A stretch of DNA of 30,279 nt, from IMG/VR virus record IMGVR_UViG_3300010396_000085, positions 1 through 30,279 of that record. One strand, given 5' to 3'. Below are positions 13,465 through 22,168 of this stretch, one piece after another. Made by a program: the position numbers and the translations under genes. How positions within the stretch are numbered: position 1 is the stretch's first letter; every line of letters starts with the position of its first letter. The notes under the pieces were generated by a model. That model saw only the letters and a program-made list of their open reading frames with translations, was not told the DNA's origin and ran no database searches. This DNA comes from a virus.

Positions 13465-15681
13465 TTAGGTTCCGCCCAGCCGTGCCGCGCGTTCGAGCCT
13501 AGCATTGCGTTCACTGGCATTTCTAACATCCGAATCAAGCACATACGCCCGGTTGCTATTCGCGGACCCCGTCGTTGAGTTCTGCTGCGGGGTAAATGTA
13601 GTGCTCGTCTGAACGGGTGCAACGGGAGCAGCTGGAGCGGCGGCGGCTGTCGTTGCGACCGCGCCCGTGGTGGTTGGCGCTGTCGTTCCGGACGTATCAA
13701 CCGCCATAATCTTCTTCACATTGGCGATACCGGCAGCTACGGCGGCGGCTGCGGCAATGACACGCAGCGCAGGACCGACAACCGGGATATCCGCCATCGC
13801 ATTATAAGACTTCACTGCGCTAGAATAAGTGTCGATCGTTGCCTGGGCGGCCGCTAAGAATTTTCCCGCAGTCGTCGTCTTACCGACAAGTGCGGCGAGG
13901 TTTCCGAAGGTCTGTCCGATGGCATTAGCAATCCTTTCATGCGCCTGCTGCTCCTGTTGGCGGATGCTGATGCGATCTTTTGCTAGATCGTTGACTTTGG
14001 TATTGTAATCGGCCTCCGAAATAATCTTATCATTGAAGGCCTTTTGAATCAGGGATTGTTCGTCGTCTAATGCCTTTACTCTGGCTGAATAGGCCGCCTT
14101 TTGATTATCGGCGACGCCTTTGAGTCGCGCTTCCTCCGCCTTAAACCTATTGTCAGCGTCCTCTTTCCGGAACTTTTCTGTCAATGCCTGATCTTCGGCA
14201 TGGTATTCCTCGGCGAGCGCCTGCTGGATCTGATGCAGGTGATCGGCGTTGTCCTTGTAATTCTTGGATGCGTCCGCGAGTTGCTGCTTATAGTCGGCCA
14301 CCAACTGCTGCCGCTGCTGCGTTCTTAAATCAGTTGCGGCGCCGGCGGCCGCTTTCGCGCGAACAGCAGCCAGGTCCTTTTGAAAGGTCGCCTCTTTGTC
14401 AGCAATGTCCTGATTGTGCTTATCTCGCGATGCGTCGAGTTTGATCTGCCGGTTCTTCTCGAGTTCGATATCTAACTTCGTCGCCTGATCGGCAGTAATC
14501 TTTTTCTGCTGCAAATCCTGCTGTACCTGCCGCTTCTGGTCATCGATCTGAATTTGTATCTGTTTTTGCTCCTTTGCATATGCATCCTTAATGCTCGACA
14601 GGTCGTTATCCTCCTGGATTTTATTCAGCCGGGTGATGAAGTCCGCCAGCTCCTGCCGCCGTGCCTTGGCATCGGCGACCGCCTTGTCCCGCGCCGCTTT
14701 CTCTTCGGCCAGCGCTTGTTTCGTCGCCTGGGTCAACTGCCGGCGGATTGCGCGGATCTCGTTGGCGTTTTCCGTCTCCACGTTAACCTGGTCGATCCGG
14801 AGTTTGTTGATCTCGTCCTGGTTCTTGAGCTCGCCATCTTTTTCTATGGTAAGTTGAGCGATTTTATTATCTGTGACACGTTTGGCCAGGTCGATATCCT
14901 CTTTGGCGTTCTGCTCCGATGCAGCCAGCAATTCTTTCAGCGCCGCCTTCCTTTTGGCAACGGGCACGTCTTCGTCTTGAGCCTGAGAGCGCAGAACGGC
15001 CAGTTGTTTTTGCCGGTTGGCCTGGTCCAGATCATTGGCCAGCTGCTCGCGGTGAAGCTCCTGCGCCTGTCTGGTTAGATCGGCCATCTTCCCATATGCG
15101 GCAGCCGCGGCATTGGCTACTTGCTTGATCTCATCGACGGCCCCGCTGAAGTCAAAGGAAAATAGCTTTCCTATGGCGCTGGCGATATGGCCTATGTTAT
15201 CGAGCAGTGATTGGGCTGCGGCTTTTATGCCCGCGAACACCTGTTCCATCTTCTCCCCGCCGGCGAATGTATTCGTAAAGGCCTTGTAGAGCAGCGCCAG
15301 CACTGCGATAATGGCCGCTATGATCAAGACGACGGGGTTAGCGAGTAGGGCTTTGAAGGATAAGTCTAGTTTCCCCACCCCTTCCGATGCCTCGCCTATG
15401 GGACCGCCCAGGCCGGCCAGCTGCTCCCTGATCTTCCCAAAACTGGTATTGCCGCCATCTACCGCATCGGCAACATTCTTTGTAGACGCTGCTAGATCAT
15501 CCTGCGCCTCCTTGAGTTTTTTATATGCTGCGACCTGCTCGACGCTTCCCTGCTTCGTCGCCTCGAAGGCCTTTTGCAGGTCCTTGATGTTCTGTTTCAG
15601 GTCGGCAGTGCTCTTTGACGCGTCCTTGACGGAAGACGCCTCTACCTGTATACTCGCTCCTATGACCTGGTTATCCGCCAT
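13465..15681 (-). CDS. Tail tape-measure protein
   Basis: 738 residues. The N-terminus has short coiled-coil segments ('DLKQNIKDLQKAFEATKQG', 'AAYKKLKEAQDDLAASTKNV') typical of tape measures. A strongly hydrophobic segment follows at ~113-135 (NPVVLIIAAIIAVLALLYKA), then very long, highly charged Lys/Glu/Asp/Gln-rich coiled coil (~200-590) and an Ala/Thr/Pro-rich C-terminal region. It sets tail length by extending through the tube; using the usual rule of ~1.5 A per residue, this predicts a tail near 110 nm. The N-terminus overlaps the upstream chaperone-like gene by 11 bases. No C-terminal hydrolase domain was recognised. Confidence 0.85.
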   Translation of the reverse strand: MADNQVIGASIQVEASSVKDASKSTADLKQNIKDLQKAFEATKQGSVEQVAAYKKLKEAQDDLAASTKNVADAVDGGNTSFGKIREQLAGLGGPIGEASEGVGKLDLSFKALLANPVVLIIAAIIAVLALLYKAFTNTFAGGEKMEQVFAGIKAAAQSLLDNIGHIASAIGKLFSFDFSGAVDEIKQVANAAAAAYGKMADLTRQAQELHREQLANDLDQANRQKQLAVLRSQAQDEDVPVAKRKAALKELLAASEQNAKEDIDLAKRVTDNKIAQLTIEKDGELKNQDEINKLRIDQVNVETENANEIRAIRRQLTQATKQALAEEKAARDKAVADAKARRQELADFITRLNKIQEDNDLSSIKDAYAKEQKQIQIQIDDQKRQVQQDLQQKKITADQATKLDIELEKNRQIKLDASRDKHNQDIADKEATFQKDLAAVRAKAAAGAATDLRTQQRQQLVADYKQQLADASKNYKDNADHLHQIQQALAEEYHAEDQALTEKFRKEDADNRFKAEEARLKGVADNQKAAYSARVKALDDEQSLIQKAFNDKIISEADYNTKVNDLAKDRISIRQQEQQAHERIANAIGQTFGNLAALVGKTTTAGKFLAAAQATIDTYSSAVKSYNAMADIPVVGPALRVIAAAAAVAAGIANVKKIMAVDTSGTTAPTTTGAVATTAAAAPAAPVAPVQTSTTFTPQQNSTTGSANSNRAYVLDSDVRNASERNARLERAARLGGT

Positions 15682-16402
15682 GATTTTGCATTTTAAATTC
15701 CTTCATCAATCGATTTCGCTCCCTGATCTCATATTCTCCCCGGGCTTTTATAAACATGAGATCGTTGAACGCCTGGCGGACCGACAACGCGTACACCGCC
15801 TCCAGCGGGATACGCTCATAATCTGCAATCGCCGATGCCGAGTAGGTCCATCCGTAACGTTGATTGAACCGGTCAACCTTTGCCTGCTGCGAATGCACAT
15901 CATCGGACAATCCGAAAAGGGATTTATATTCGCCATTAAACGCTTCGAAACGCTCCTTGATAACCTTGACAGCGCCGACGGCTTGTTCCATGCGGCAGCC
16001 CAAAAATCGATCTGCTCGCGCTGGGTGACCTGTCGTAGCGTACTTTCGAAGCAATCGCCTGCTGCATGAGGCGAGTATGTAATGCATGTTCTTTGTCGGC
16101 TGCTGCAGGAAGAAAGCGAGTTCAACATATTGCCCAAACGTGAACCTAGATACATCGTACAATACCCAGTATCGCCCAATCCTCTTCGGGATCAGTACGG
16201 CTGGGCTGGTGGTGAACAATCGCTTAATTCGCTTGATCATCTTAGCAACCTGCTTTAGGCCTTTCGCATCCATCTCCTGTTCGGTCAAGCCAAAGGCAAC
16301 GCAGGCTGAAAACAGTACCTTTTCCAACTCGTCGAACTTTTTATCGGCGTTGATCGTTTCGATTTGCTGGTATTTGAACAGCGTTATCTTTTTCCAGTTC
16401 AT
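15671..16402 (-). CDS. Tape-measure-adjacent tail protein, putative tail assembly chaperone
   Basis: 243 residues from ATG 16402, whose ATGA overlaps the stop of the previous gene; a longer frame to 16477 would read into that gene and is rejected. The N-terminus 'MNWKKITLFKYQQIETI' and 'GRYWVLYDVSRFTFGQYVEL' match a pattern I know from proteins directly upstream of tape measures in Bacteroidetes phages. The C-terminal half is helical and basic. Position fits the tail assembly chaperone (lambda G/GT role). I saw no convincing slippery site for a programmed frameshift, and the single frame is complete, so the chaperone role is inference from position. Confidence 0.65.
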   Translation of the reverse strand: MNWKKITLFKYQQIETINADKKFDELEKVLFSACVAFGLTEQEMDAKGLKQVAKMIKRIKRLFTTSPAVLIPKRIGRYWVLYDVSRFTFGQYVELAFFLQQPTKNMHYILASCSRRLLRKYATTGHPARADRFLGCRMEQAVGAVKVIKERFEAFNGEYKSLFGLSDDVHSQQAKVDRFNQRYGWTYSASAIADYERIPLEAVYALSVRQAFNDLMFIKARGEYEIRERNRLMKEFKMQNHGG

Positions 16403-16761
16403 GCGTACCGATATAAGATTAGCAATCGCTCGCCCGCGCCGAGCGCCACGCCGAACGTGAACGTCGTTCCGTCCCACACGTATTCGACGCTATCGGGCGA
16501 GGAAACAACGTCGTAATTTATACTCCCCTCGCGATAGACAGCCAGCACATACCGTCCTGAAAGGTCAGATATCGTTAATGACGTCCCTTCTGTCCCAGTC
16601 GCCGTATACCGGTATCGTTGGGTGCCGAATATCTGTTTAACCTGCTGCGAGGTTAGTTTCAGAGATACGCCGGAGACGGGATCACAGCAAGACCATAGCC
16701 GATTGTCATTAGCTATCGTGTCGTTGTCTGCTGCGTCCAATAGATTAACTGTCTTGCCCAT
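16399..16761 (-). CDS. Small tail protein with a beta domain paralogous to the one at 6079
   Basis: 120 residues. The first ~50 residues contain 'DNRLWSCCDPVSG' and 'LTSQQVKQIFG'. Residues 52-120 are a beta-rich domain: 'GTEGTSLTISDLSG', 'YVWDGTTFTFG', 'RLLILYRYA'. That domain aligns end to end without gaps to the C-terminal 70 residues of the protein at 6079-6786 (29 of 70 identical by eye). The gene starts 9 bases after the large tail gene and overlaps the chaperone-like gene by ATGA. It likely provides a docking or fibre-contacting beta-sandwich; function unknown. Confidence 0.75.
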   Translation of the reverse strand: MGKTVNLLDAADNDTIANDNRLWSCCDPVSGVSLKLTSQQVKQIFGTQRYRYTATGTEGTSLTISDLSGRYVLAVYREGSINYDVVSSPDSVEYVWDGTTFTFGVALGAGERLLILYRYA

Positions 16762-16769
16762 ATAAGAAT

Positions 16770-18974
16770 TTATTCATATAGTAATGCATTACCTGGTGAA
16801 TATTCGAGATCATCGCCGGTTTCCCAGTCGATCGTCCGCTCAGATTCCGGGACGGCGCCTATTGGGTAGGAATAGGCAGTGTTGATAACCTTCAATAATT
16901 CTACCGTGCAATCTGAAGGCAACGTTGCGTTATAGTCTTCGATCTTGTTCAACCGCCATAACACGCCGTCGATATAGATGAACGTCGAGAAGTCCAGGTT
17001 CAAGATATCGATCGGGTCGAGCTTGAACTTCGCCGAAAGAAGTTTGCTATCCTTGTCGGTGATCTCATCCATGTAGGCGCTCCAATACATGTTGAACTGT
17101 GTCCTATCCAGCGTACCGCCAGTGATGGCATAGAAGGCTTCGAAGAGGCCGCCGAAGTTCAAATCGTTGTCAGGGTTTCCGGGGTCGTCGAAATGTCCAG
17201 CGTACCCATAGTTTGAATAAGTTCCGAGCGATGTTGTCAGATCGTCGGTAACACTCAATATCTGCCATGCACTCACGCTATAAAGCTTCCGGGTCTGCAT
17301 GATTCGGATGACACTATCAGTTCTGTCTTCTGTTGTTCCGGATAATTTGAAGATAGTCGGATAAACCTTGTCCTCTCCCTGGTAACCTATGATCGGTGTC
17401 GAGGCGAAGATCAGCGCGAGTTTATTGTCATCGGTGTTGAAGTCGGCCTCGCTGTCGAAGGTGTATGATCCATAGACCTGGTTGTACCTCTTTTGGTAGA
17501 GATCGTTGTAATAATCGGAATCCGAGGCGTAATTGAAATAATAAAGGCTGTACGTGAGCTCCGACATGGGCTTGATGGCAATGACGCCTGTTCGGTTTAG
17601 CTTATTGGTCCAATCCACTACCGTGTTGCCGGGATAGAAGTCTACGAAAGGGGCAATGTTGATCAGCCTGTTGTCGTACTTATCTTCATAAACATATAAG
17701 TTGAAAAGCTTGACGATAGAGACCAGGAAATCGATCTGTAAGATGTTTTTCGGAATCACGAAGGACATGTCGATTAGCTCATTGTAATCCAGCGGATTTT
17801 GCACGGTGCTAGATGTCTTCACACCCAGCGAAGGGTTTTGAACAAAGACCTGTCCGGCCGCGCCTCCTGCCAATGTCCCCTGCAGTGAGTAGTGAACTTC
17901 GATATAATCCCCCGTTGCGAAGGTCATGGGAAGGGAATAGTCTTTCGTGTAGTGGATATCACGGCCCAAATTGGCGTTAAGCGTTGAAGGGTCGGTATAA
18001 TATATCGATCCGTTCTTCAGGATCTCAATGACTGCATTAAGGCTGGCGCCAATGGCAAAGTTGTAATAGCCCTCCAAATGTATAGCGACAGTAGTTGCCA
18101 GCGTATCGGAACCGGTATAGGTGAACTTTCTTCGGCTGGTGAAGGAGTCGATCGGTGTCTCAGTGTAAGGGAATTGCGCGCCGACGCGTGTGTTAAACTG
18201 CGCATCGTTCTCGAACATGCCCACAACGTGATCGATAACTTTAAATGTCGTCGTATCGCTGGCGCTCAGCACCCCGGACGTCAGCTTCGTGAGGTCTTTG
18301 GTGTTCGTAGGAACGATTAGCCGTTTAAATCTCTCCGTATTGAAAAGGGCACAGTTATACCGAAAGCCGGATGCCGAGAATATCTTATCGATGTACTCCT
18401 TGACATAGAGCGCCGGCCTGAAAGTCCTGAAGTTCCAGTGCTTCTTAGACGTACTATATGTCCCATAATCTATCATTGGGAAGTATACGCCCGATCCGGG
18501 TGCGTTGTCCCAGCTTGCGGAAATGTTGGTTACGTTCCACAGAAGGTTATAGGCCGAGAAATCCAGATCAGCCAGGTACGCTGTTGATAGCGTGGCGCCC
18601 AGCACCGTCATATCCCCGCTGACCGAGACCTGGTATTCTACACGGCCGTTGTCGATGTCAATCTCGATAAGCCTGAGCACTCCCTTGAAAGTCTGGATGT
18701 AGTCTTGAAAGATGATGCAGGCCGCGCCCTTGGTAGGATTGAAATTCGTACCGACATTGGGCTGTGCATTATCGTGGTCGTTATCGAGTCCTGTTGCGAA
18801 AACGCTGGCAAATATCTGGTTGTTGTTGGCTGTACCGGGCAGAACAATAGTTTTACTGAATGTCGTCTGCCGACTGGAAAAGTCTTTCACATCGTCGAGC
18901 GCGAAGGTCAATAGGCTGCTGATGTCGGCGGAAACATCCAGGCGTCGGTTCTCTATGAAGACCTCTGTTATCAT
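16770..18974 (-). CDS. Large tail/baseplate-type structural protein
   Basis: 734 residues. The N-terminus 'ITEVFIENRRLDVSADISS', 'DDVKDFSSRQTTFSKTIVLP' and 'GTANNNQIFASVF' follow a pattern (a bound or edited variable entry, then 'sFtvPgt.xNN.iF') that I have seen in large tail proteins of Bacteroidetes phages. The body alternates beta strands with Tyr/Asp/Asn-rich loops, e.g. 'YYFNYASDSDYYNDLYQKRYN'. No signal peptide, hydrolase or lectin motif was recognised. It is coupled to the upstream gene by ATGA. It probably belongs to the distal tail or hub, but it lies before rather than after the tape measure, so the role is uncertain. Confidence 0.7.
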   Translation of the reverse strand: MITEVFIENRRLDVSADISSLLTFALDDVKDFSSRQTTFSKTIVLPGTANNNQIFASVFATGLDNDHDNAQPNVGTNFNPTKGAACIIFQDYIQTFKGVLRLIEIDIDNGRVEYQVSVSGDMTVLGATLSTAYLADLDFSAYNLLWNVTNISASWDNAPGSGVYFPMIDYGTYSTSKKHWNFRTFRPALYVKEYIDKIFSASGFRYNCALFNTERFKRLIVPTNTKDLTKLTSGVLSASDTTTFKVIDHVVGMFENDAQFNTRVGAQFPYTETPIDSFTSRRKFTYTGSDTLATTVAIHLEGYYNFAIGASLNAVIEILKNGSIYYTDPSTLNANLGRDIHYTKDYSLPMTFATGDYIEVHYSLQGTLAGGAAGQVFVQNPSLGVKTSSTVQNPLDYNELIDMSFVIPKNILQIDFLVSIVKLFNLYVYEDKYDNRLINIAPFVDFYPGNTVVDWTNKLNRTGVIAIKPMSELTYSLYYFNYASDSDYYNDLYQKRYNQVYGSYTFDSEADFNTDDNKLALIFASTPIIGYQGEDKVYPTIFKLSGTTEDRTDSVIRIMQTRKLYSVSAWQILSVTDDLTTSLGTYSNYGYAGHFDDPGNPDNDLNFGGLFEAFYAITGGTLDRTQFNMYWSAYMDEITDKDSKLLSAKFKLDPIDILNLDFSTFIYIDGVLWRLNKIEDYNATLPSDCTVELLKVINTAYSYPIGAVPESERTIDWETGDDLEYSPGNALLYE

Positions 18975-20134
18975 CGATATTGCGCATTTTGTTGGGTGCC
19001 GAATTGAACATTGATCGTCAGGTTGGTGAGATCATCGTTGATGACCTTCTTTGCCTCATAGTCGGTGTCGGTGATCTTTACCACATAGATCCCGGTCGTA
19101 TCCTCAATATAGACCAGCGGCGATATCAACAGCTCCCGAAGCCATACATATTCTTCATCCGTTAGAAAATCCGTGTTCAGCAACATTTTCTCTTGGTATA
19201 GGCTGGCATAGGTCGCATCCTGTTCTATGAACACACCGTTGTTTGACTTGAAGGAGATAGCGCCGGCACCGTCAACCGAATAAGGCAATCGCCCATAATC
19301 CGTCTTCATCACCGTTACTGTGTTCCTGCTAACCTTTGTAAAGAATTTTGTGTCGAAGCCGCCATATTGATTAAGGAAATGGACGGCGTAAGGTGTATAG
19401 ATCGCTTCACAAATCAATCGTACATTCAATGCTCTGCCGGCTATCTGGATAGTATAAGAGGTGGTTGCCGGCGTAATGGTCCCAGGCTGCAAAGAATTGA
19501 TGACATTGGGAGCGAGGTTAAGGAGCGCCATCTCGATCGTTTCCGATGGAGTGAAAGACGTCGATAGCGGAAAGCCTCCGCCTGTGGGGGTGATTATGAT
19601 CGGCACGGGAATCGCAGGCGTGGCAAATGCAAAAAAAGGAATGAAGAGCGCTTGGCTCCCAAAAAATACATCCAATTGTGCAGGCCGGTTAGACGCAACC
19701 TGGTTTGCTATGGTGGCCATGACACCCCGTTGACCGCGAGGCTCATAGCTGTTATAGATCAGGGTATACCCATATTCTTCTATGTCGTAGGTCGGCGTGT
19801 AATTCCATTCCTCGCCAAACTTCACCTTAACAGAGGTATAGAACGTATCGCCCTTTGCCTCTTGGGCGAGAAGGACATTCGGGACAGGATCAAAAAAAGA
19901 AGAGACATAGCTACGGACGATCATTCCTATATTCACAATGCCGACGCCGGTAGAGGGGTCTGGAATAATTTTGAGCCGGGAAACCAGAACCAGACCGATG
20001 TATACGTCTGCAATGAACTTGAAATTAGGATAGGTCACGGGATCCGAAACCTTGCCCTCGTCCATGACCGTGTATATCAGATCGCTATGCGCAGAATTCC
20101 ATGCCCCTGGGTGGTCGGTGATCGTCAAGGCCAT
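18971..20134 (-). CDS. Tail structural protein (unnamed Bacteroidetes phage family)
   Basis: 387 residues. The N-terminus 'LTITDHPGAWNSAHSDLIY' with 'YPNFKFIADVYIGLVLVSRL' and 'DPSTGVGIVNIGMIVRSYV' matches a conserved pattern of Bacteroidetes phage structural proteins, usually paired with the next large gene as here. The middle has a hydrophobic Pro-rich stretch ('ALFIPFFAFATPAIPVPIII') that is more likely an internal beta/loop element than a membrane helix. The C-terminus ends in beta strands. It could be the distal tail or a baseplate component; assignment is by association. Confidence 0.7.
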   Translation of the reverse strand: MALTITDHPGAWNSAHSDLIYTVMDEGKVSDPVTYPNFKFIADVYIGLVLVSRLKIIPDPSTGVGIVNIGMIVRSYVSSFFDPVPNVLLAQEAKGDTFYTSVKVKFGEEWNYTPTYDIEEYGYTLIYNSYEPRGQRGVMATIANQVASNRPAQLDVFFGSQALFIPFFAFATPAIPVPIIITPTGGGFPLSTSFTPSETIEMALLNLAPNVINSLQPGTITPATTSYTIQIAGRALNVRLICEAIYTPYAVHFLNQYGGFDTKFFTKVSRNTVTVMKTDYGRLPYSVDGAGAISFKSNNGVFIEQDATYASLYQEKMLLNTDFLTDEEYVWLRELLISPLVYIEDTTGIYVVKITDTDYEAKKVINDDLTNLTINVQFGTQQNAQYR

Positions 20135-20135
20135 A

Positions 20136-20759
20136 TTATGAGGTTAATGAAGTTTTGATGTCTATTTTCAATGCCGCGCTCAGCCTGTCGGCTATCTTGA
20201 CCGTCACATCTCGAACGGCAGAATTAAGAAACCCGGTTGATTTGATGCCCTTTTGCTTTATGGCTCGCGACACTGCGAAAGCAAGATCTGCATCGTGCAA
20301 TGATGCCAGACTTCTTTGTTTTCGTTCGTGGGCGCCGTAGCCTGAATATTGTTTCACCGTCGCCGTAGTTAGTTTGCCGCGCTTGAGCCACTCGGCGATA
20401 GCTTCTACCATCTTCTTGCTGGGCATGTCGTACTTGAACGAATAGCCGGCAAGGCTACCGCCGGCTTTAGTGCCCTTTACGCCCATGTTGATGAACCGCA
20501 AGTAGAAATTCATGTAGATGTCAACAAACATCGTTTCTCCCTCGACACGCGGGTCCGAGGCGACGAGGGATGCGCTGCCGGCGCCAGAGCTGACGTTGTT
20601 GCTTGAGGCCAGGTTCTTTTGAGCCTGCTCGATGAGTTCGCCGGCTAAAACGATAGCCTCGGAGTAGGTCTCTTTCAGATAGAGGCCATCCCGGTCCGAT
20701 CCGATAGAATCAAGAAATCCTTCTGCCAAGGCGGCAGCCTGTGCTTTTGCAATGCTCAT
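20136..20759 (-). CDS. Putative tail-completion protein (HK97 gp10-like)
   Basis: 207 residues from ATG 20759 (a TTG lies three bases upstream). The N-terminal half is helical ('AQAAALAEGFLDSIG', 'AIVLAGELIEQAQKNLAS'); then 'VDIYMNFYLRFINMGVKGTK' and 'AGGSLAGYSFKYDMPSKKMV', and a basic helical end. The helix/strand 'YxxFVNxGVKGTK' pattern recalls HK97-gp10/XkdI-like minor tail or completion proteins that join tube and head. It lies between the terminase large subunit and tail genes. The match is by pattern and I rate it as moderate. Confidence 0.6.
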   Translation of the reverse strand: MSIAKAQAAALAEGFLDSIGSDRDGLYLKETYSEAIVLAGELIEQAQKNLASSNNVSSGAGSASLVASDPRVEGETMFVDIYMNFYLRFINMGVKGTKAGGSLAGYSFKYDMPSKKMVEAIAEWLKRGKLTTATVKQYSGYGAHERKQRSLASLHDADLAFAVSRAIKQKGIKSTGFLNSAVRDVTVKIADRLSAALKIDIKTSLTS

Positions 20760-20762
20760 CAA

Positions 20763-20772
20763 CCGTAAGTGT
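20763..20772 (-). promoter_or_regulatory. Shared leader motif (ACACTTACGG) before the tail-completion-like gene
   Basis: The minus strand reads CCTTTTTCGACACTTACGG then TTGATG, nearly the same 24 bases as before the gene starting at 9939. In one frame both copies read as a peptide end (FFDTYG stop, LFDTNG stop) with TGATG overlap, so the motif could also be the 3' end of a short coupled reading frame. Confidence 0.45.
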
Positions 20773-20797
20773 CGAAAAAGGCTGGCTGTTGGTGGGA

Positions 20798-20923
20798 CTA
20801 TTCGTAGCGGCGAAACAGAAGAAAACCGCGGCTGCCACCAATCACTTCATGCGTGGCGCCGAACCGGCCGCGGTATAGAAGAATACCTAAGTGATTGATA
20901 AATAAGCAGTCAGATAGAATCAT
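20798..20923 (-). CDS. Candidate small gene, 41 residues, between terminase and tail genes
   Basis: ATG 20923 to TAG 20798, 24 bases after the terminase large subunit stop, in an otherwise empty 185-base gap. The product (MILSDCLFINHLGILLYRGR then FGATHEVIGGSRGFLLFRRY, E) has alternating hydrophobic and basic residues like a small beta protein. After the TAG the frame stays open for 12 codons (ending FFDTYG) and stops at TGATG overlapping the next gene's ATG, which hints at readthrough or an earlier longer form. The gap also holds two interleaved inverted repeats. No family recognised. Confidence 0.4.
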   Translation of the reverse strand: MILSDCLFINHLGILLYRGRFGATHEVIGGSRGFLLFRRYE

Positions 20924-20947
20924 GGGCTGGTAAGATACAAAATATTA

Positions 20948-22168
20948 TTACCAAATCGAATACTCTCCCTGTGCGGCTTCCGTGGCGAGATTCTTTCGAG
21001 CCAAGGCCAGGGAATATACAGCATCGTCGGTCATGCCGTCGGGAACGGAATAGCGTACACCGGTGCGGGTGTATTCAAACTCGAAGGCCTCGAGCTCATC
21101 CTGTAGCACGCCGGCGATAGCGGTCACCTTTCGGTTCTGGAGATCGTAAGCCAACCCCTCGACCATTTGCTGCTTGGACCGCTCCGTGAAGATCACGACG
21201 TCGAGATCGCGGTGCCGGCCAATATCCTCGGCGATGGGGTCACCCACGCCCGTGCCATCGATGGTGATCTTACCCGACGGCAATGATAAGATGGTTTCTT
21301 TTGTCTGCTTCCAATCCTTTTGAAACCGGTCCCAGTGGCATATCTGACCGAACTTATCCAGGCCGGTGATTACCGTCCAATCGCGTTTTTTCGCCAGGTC
21401 GATACCAAAGCAGACCGGCGGCAGACTACTGAGCCCAAAAATGGCCCGGCGGATGTGATCAAACCCAAATGGGTTGCTGCCGTCTTCCGAAGCCTCGGCG
21501 AGGTAGAGCTCATTGAAGACGTTCTCCGGCAGATCACGTTTGGCATCTTCAATCTCCTCGATGAATGGTCGGCCGTCCTTGGTTTTCATGCCAGCAGCGG
21601 CCGCGTCGTATGCTGTGATCTTGAAGTAGGCGTAATCCTTGTCCTGTCCATTCTTCGCCCGCATGCCCAACTTATGGCCCCAGTTTTTTCGACCCTTGAC
21701 GTTGCCGATGAATTTACATTTACCGCCGGTCGCTGTCAGCGTGGATCGTAGCGCATGCCATGCCTCTTCCCGGGCGCGGGTGAATTCGTCGAAGACGGCG
21801 GCGTAAACGTCGTCGCCGTACAGGTTGTCGGGCTTTTCGGCGGACTTGAAAGCAAAGATAGCGCCGGATGGATAGGTCGCCGTTAGCTTGCTCTCGTTGA
21901 AGCGGAGAAAGCCTTTGTCGCTCAACTGCGTTCGCAGGCGACGGAACATGATCTCAGCCTGGCCATAGACGGGCGCGATCCACCACACGGATTGCCCTTC
22001 TTTCAGATCCATGGCGAGCGGTTGTTCGAAGAGCCAGATTAGGTGAGAGGCGGATTTGCCGACCTTCGTTGCGGCTTCGGTGACCGTGAAGCGGGCCGGC
22101 GAGTCGATGATCGCCCGCTGGTAAGGATAGACAAATGGGCGTGTATAGTTGATCACCGGCTCTCCCAT
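20948..22168 (-). CDS. terL: Terminase large subunit
   Basis: 406 residues, on the short side for TerL. The ATPase domain (~1-215) has a degenerate Walker A 'TKVGKSAS' (~34-41, TKVGKS in place of GxxxxGKT), Walker B 'AAVFDEF' (~123-129; D127, E128), and a coupling motif near 'KFIGNVKG'. The C-terminal nuclease domain shows three acidic positions expected of an RNase H fold: D257 in 'GIDLAKK', D304 in 'ITIDGTGVGD', and D381/D382 in 'DGMTDDAVYSLALA'. It packages DNA into the procapsid and cuts the concatemer. It overlaps the upstream fusion gene by 16 bases, so it is in the same operon as the glycan genes. Confidence 0.93.
   Translation of the reverse strand: MGEPVINYTRPFVYPYQRAIIDSPARFTVTEAATKVGKSASHLIWLFEQPLAMDLKEGQSVWWIAPVYGQAEIMFRRLRTQLSDKGFLRFNESKLTATYPSGAIFAFKSAEKPDNLYGDDVYAAVFDEFTRAREEAWHALRSTLTATGGKCKFIGNVKGRKNWGHKLGMRAKNGQDKDYAYFKITAYDAAAAGMKTKDGRPFIEEIEDAKRDLPENVFNELYLAEASEDGSNPFGFDHIRRAIFGLSSLPPVCFGIDLAKKRDWTVITGLDKFGQICHWDRFQKDWKQTKETILSLPSGKITIDGTGVGDPIAEDIGRHRDLDVVIFTERSKQQMVEGLAYDLQNRKVTAIAGVLQDELEAFEFEYTRTGVRYSVPDGMTDDAVYSLALARKNLATEAAQGEYSIW

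Noticed and set aside
15671-16402. Programmed frameshift making two chaperone products
   Set aside because: The frame is complete and I saw no convincing slippery sequence or a second overlapping frame with protein-like composition.
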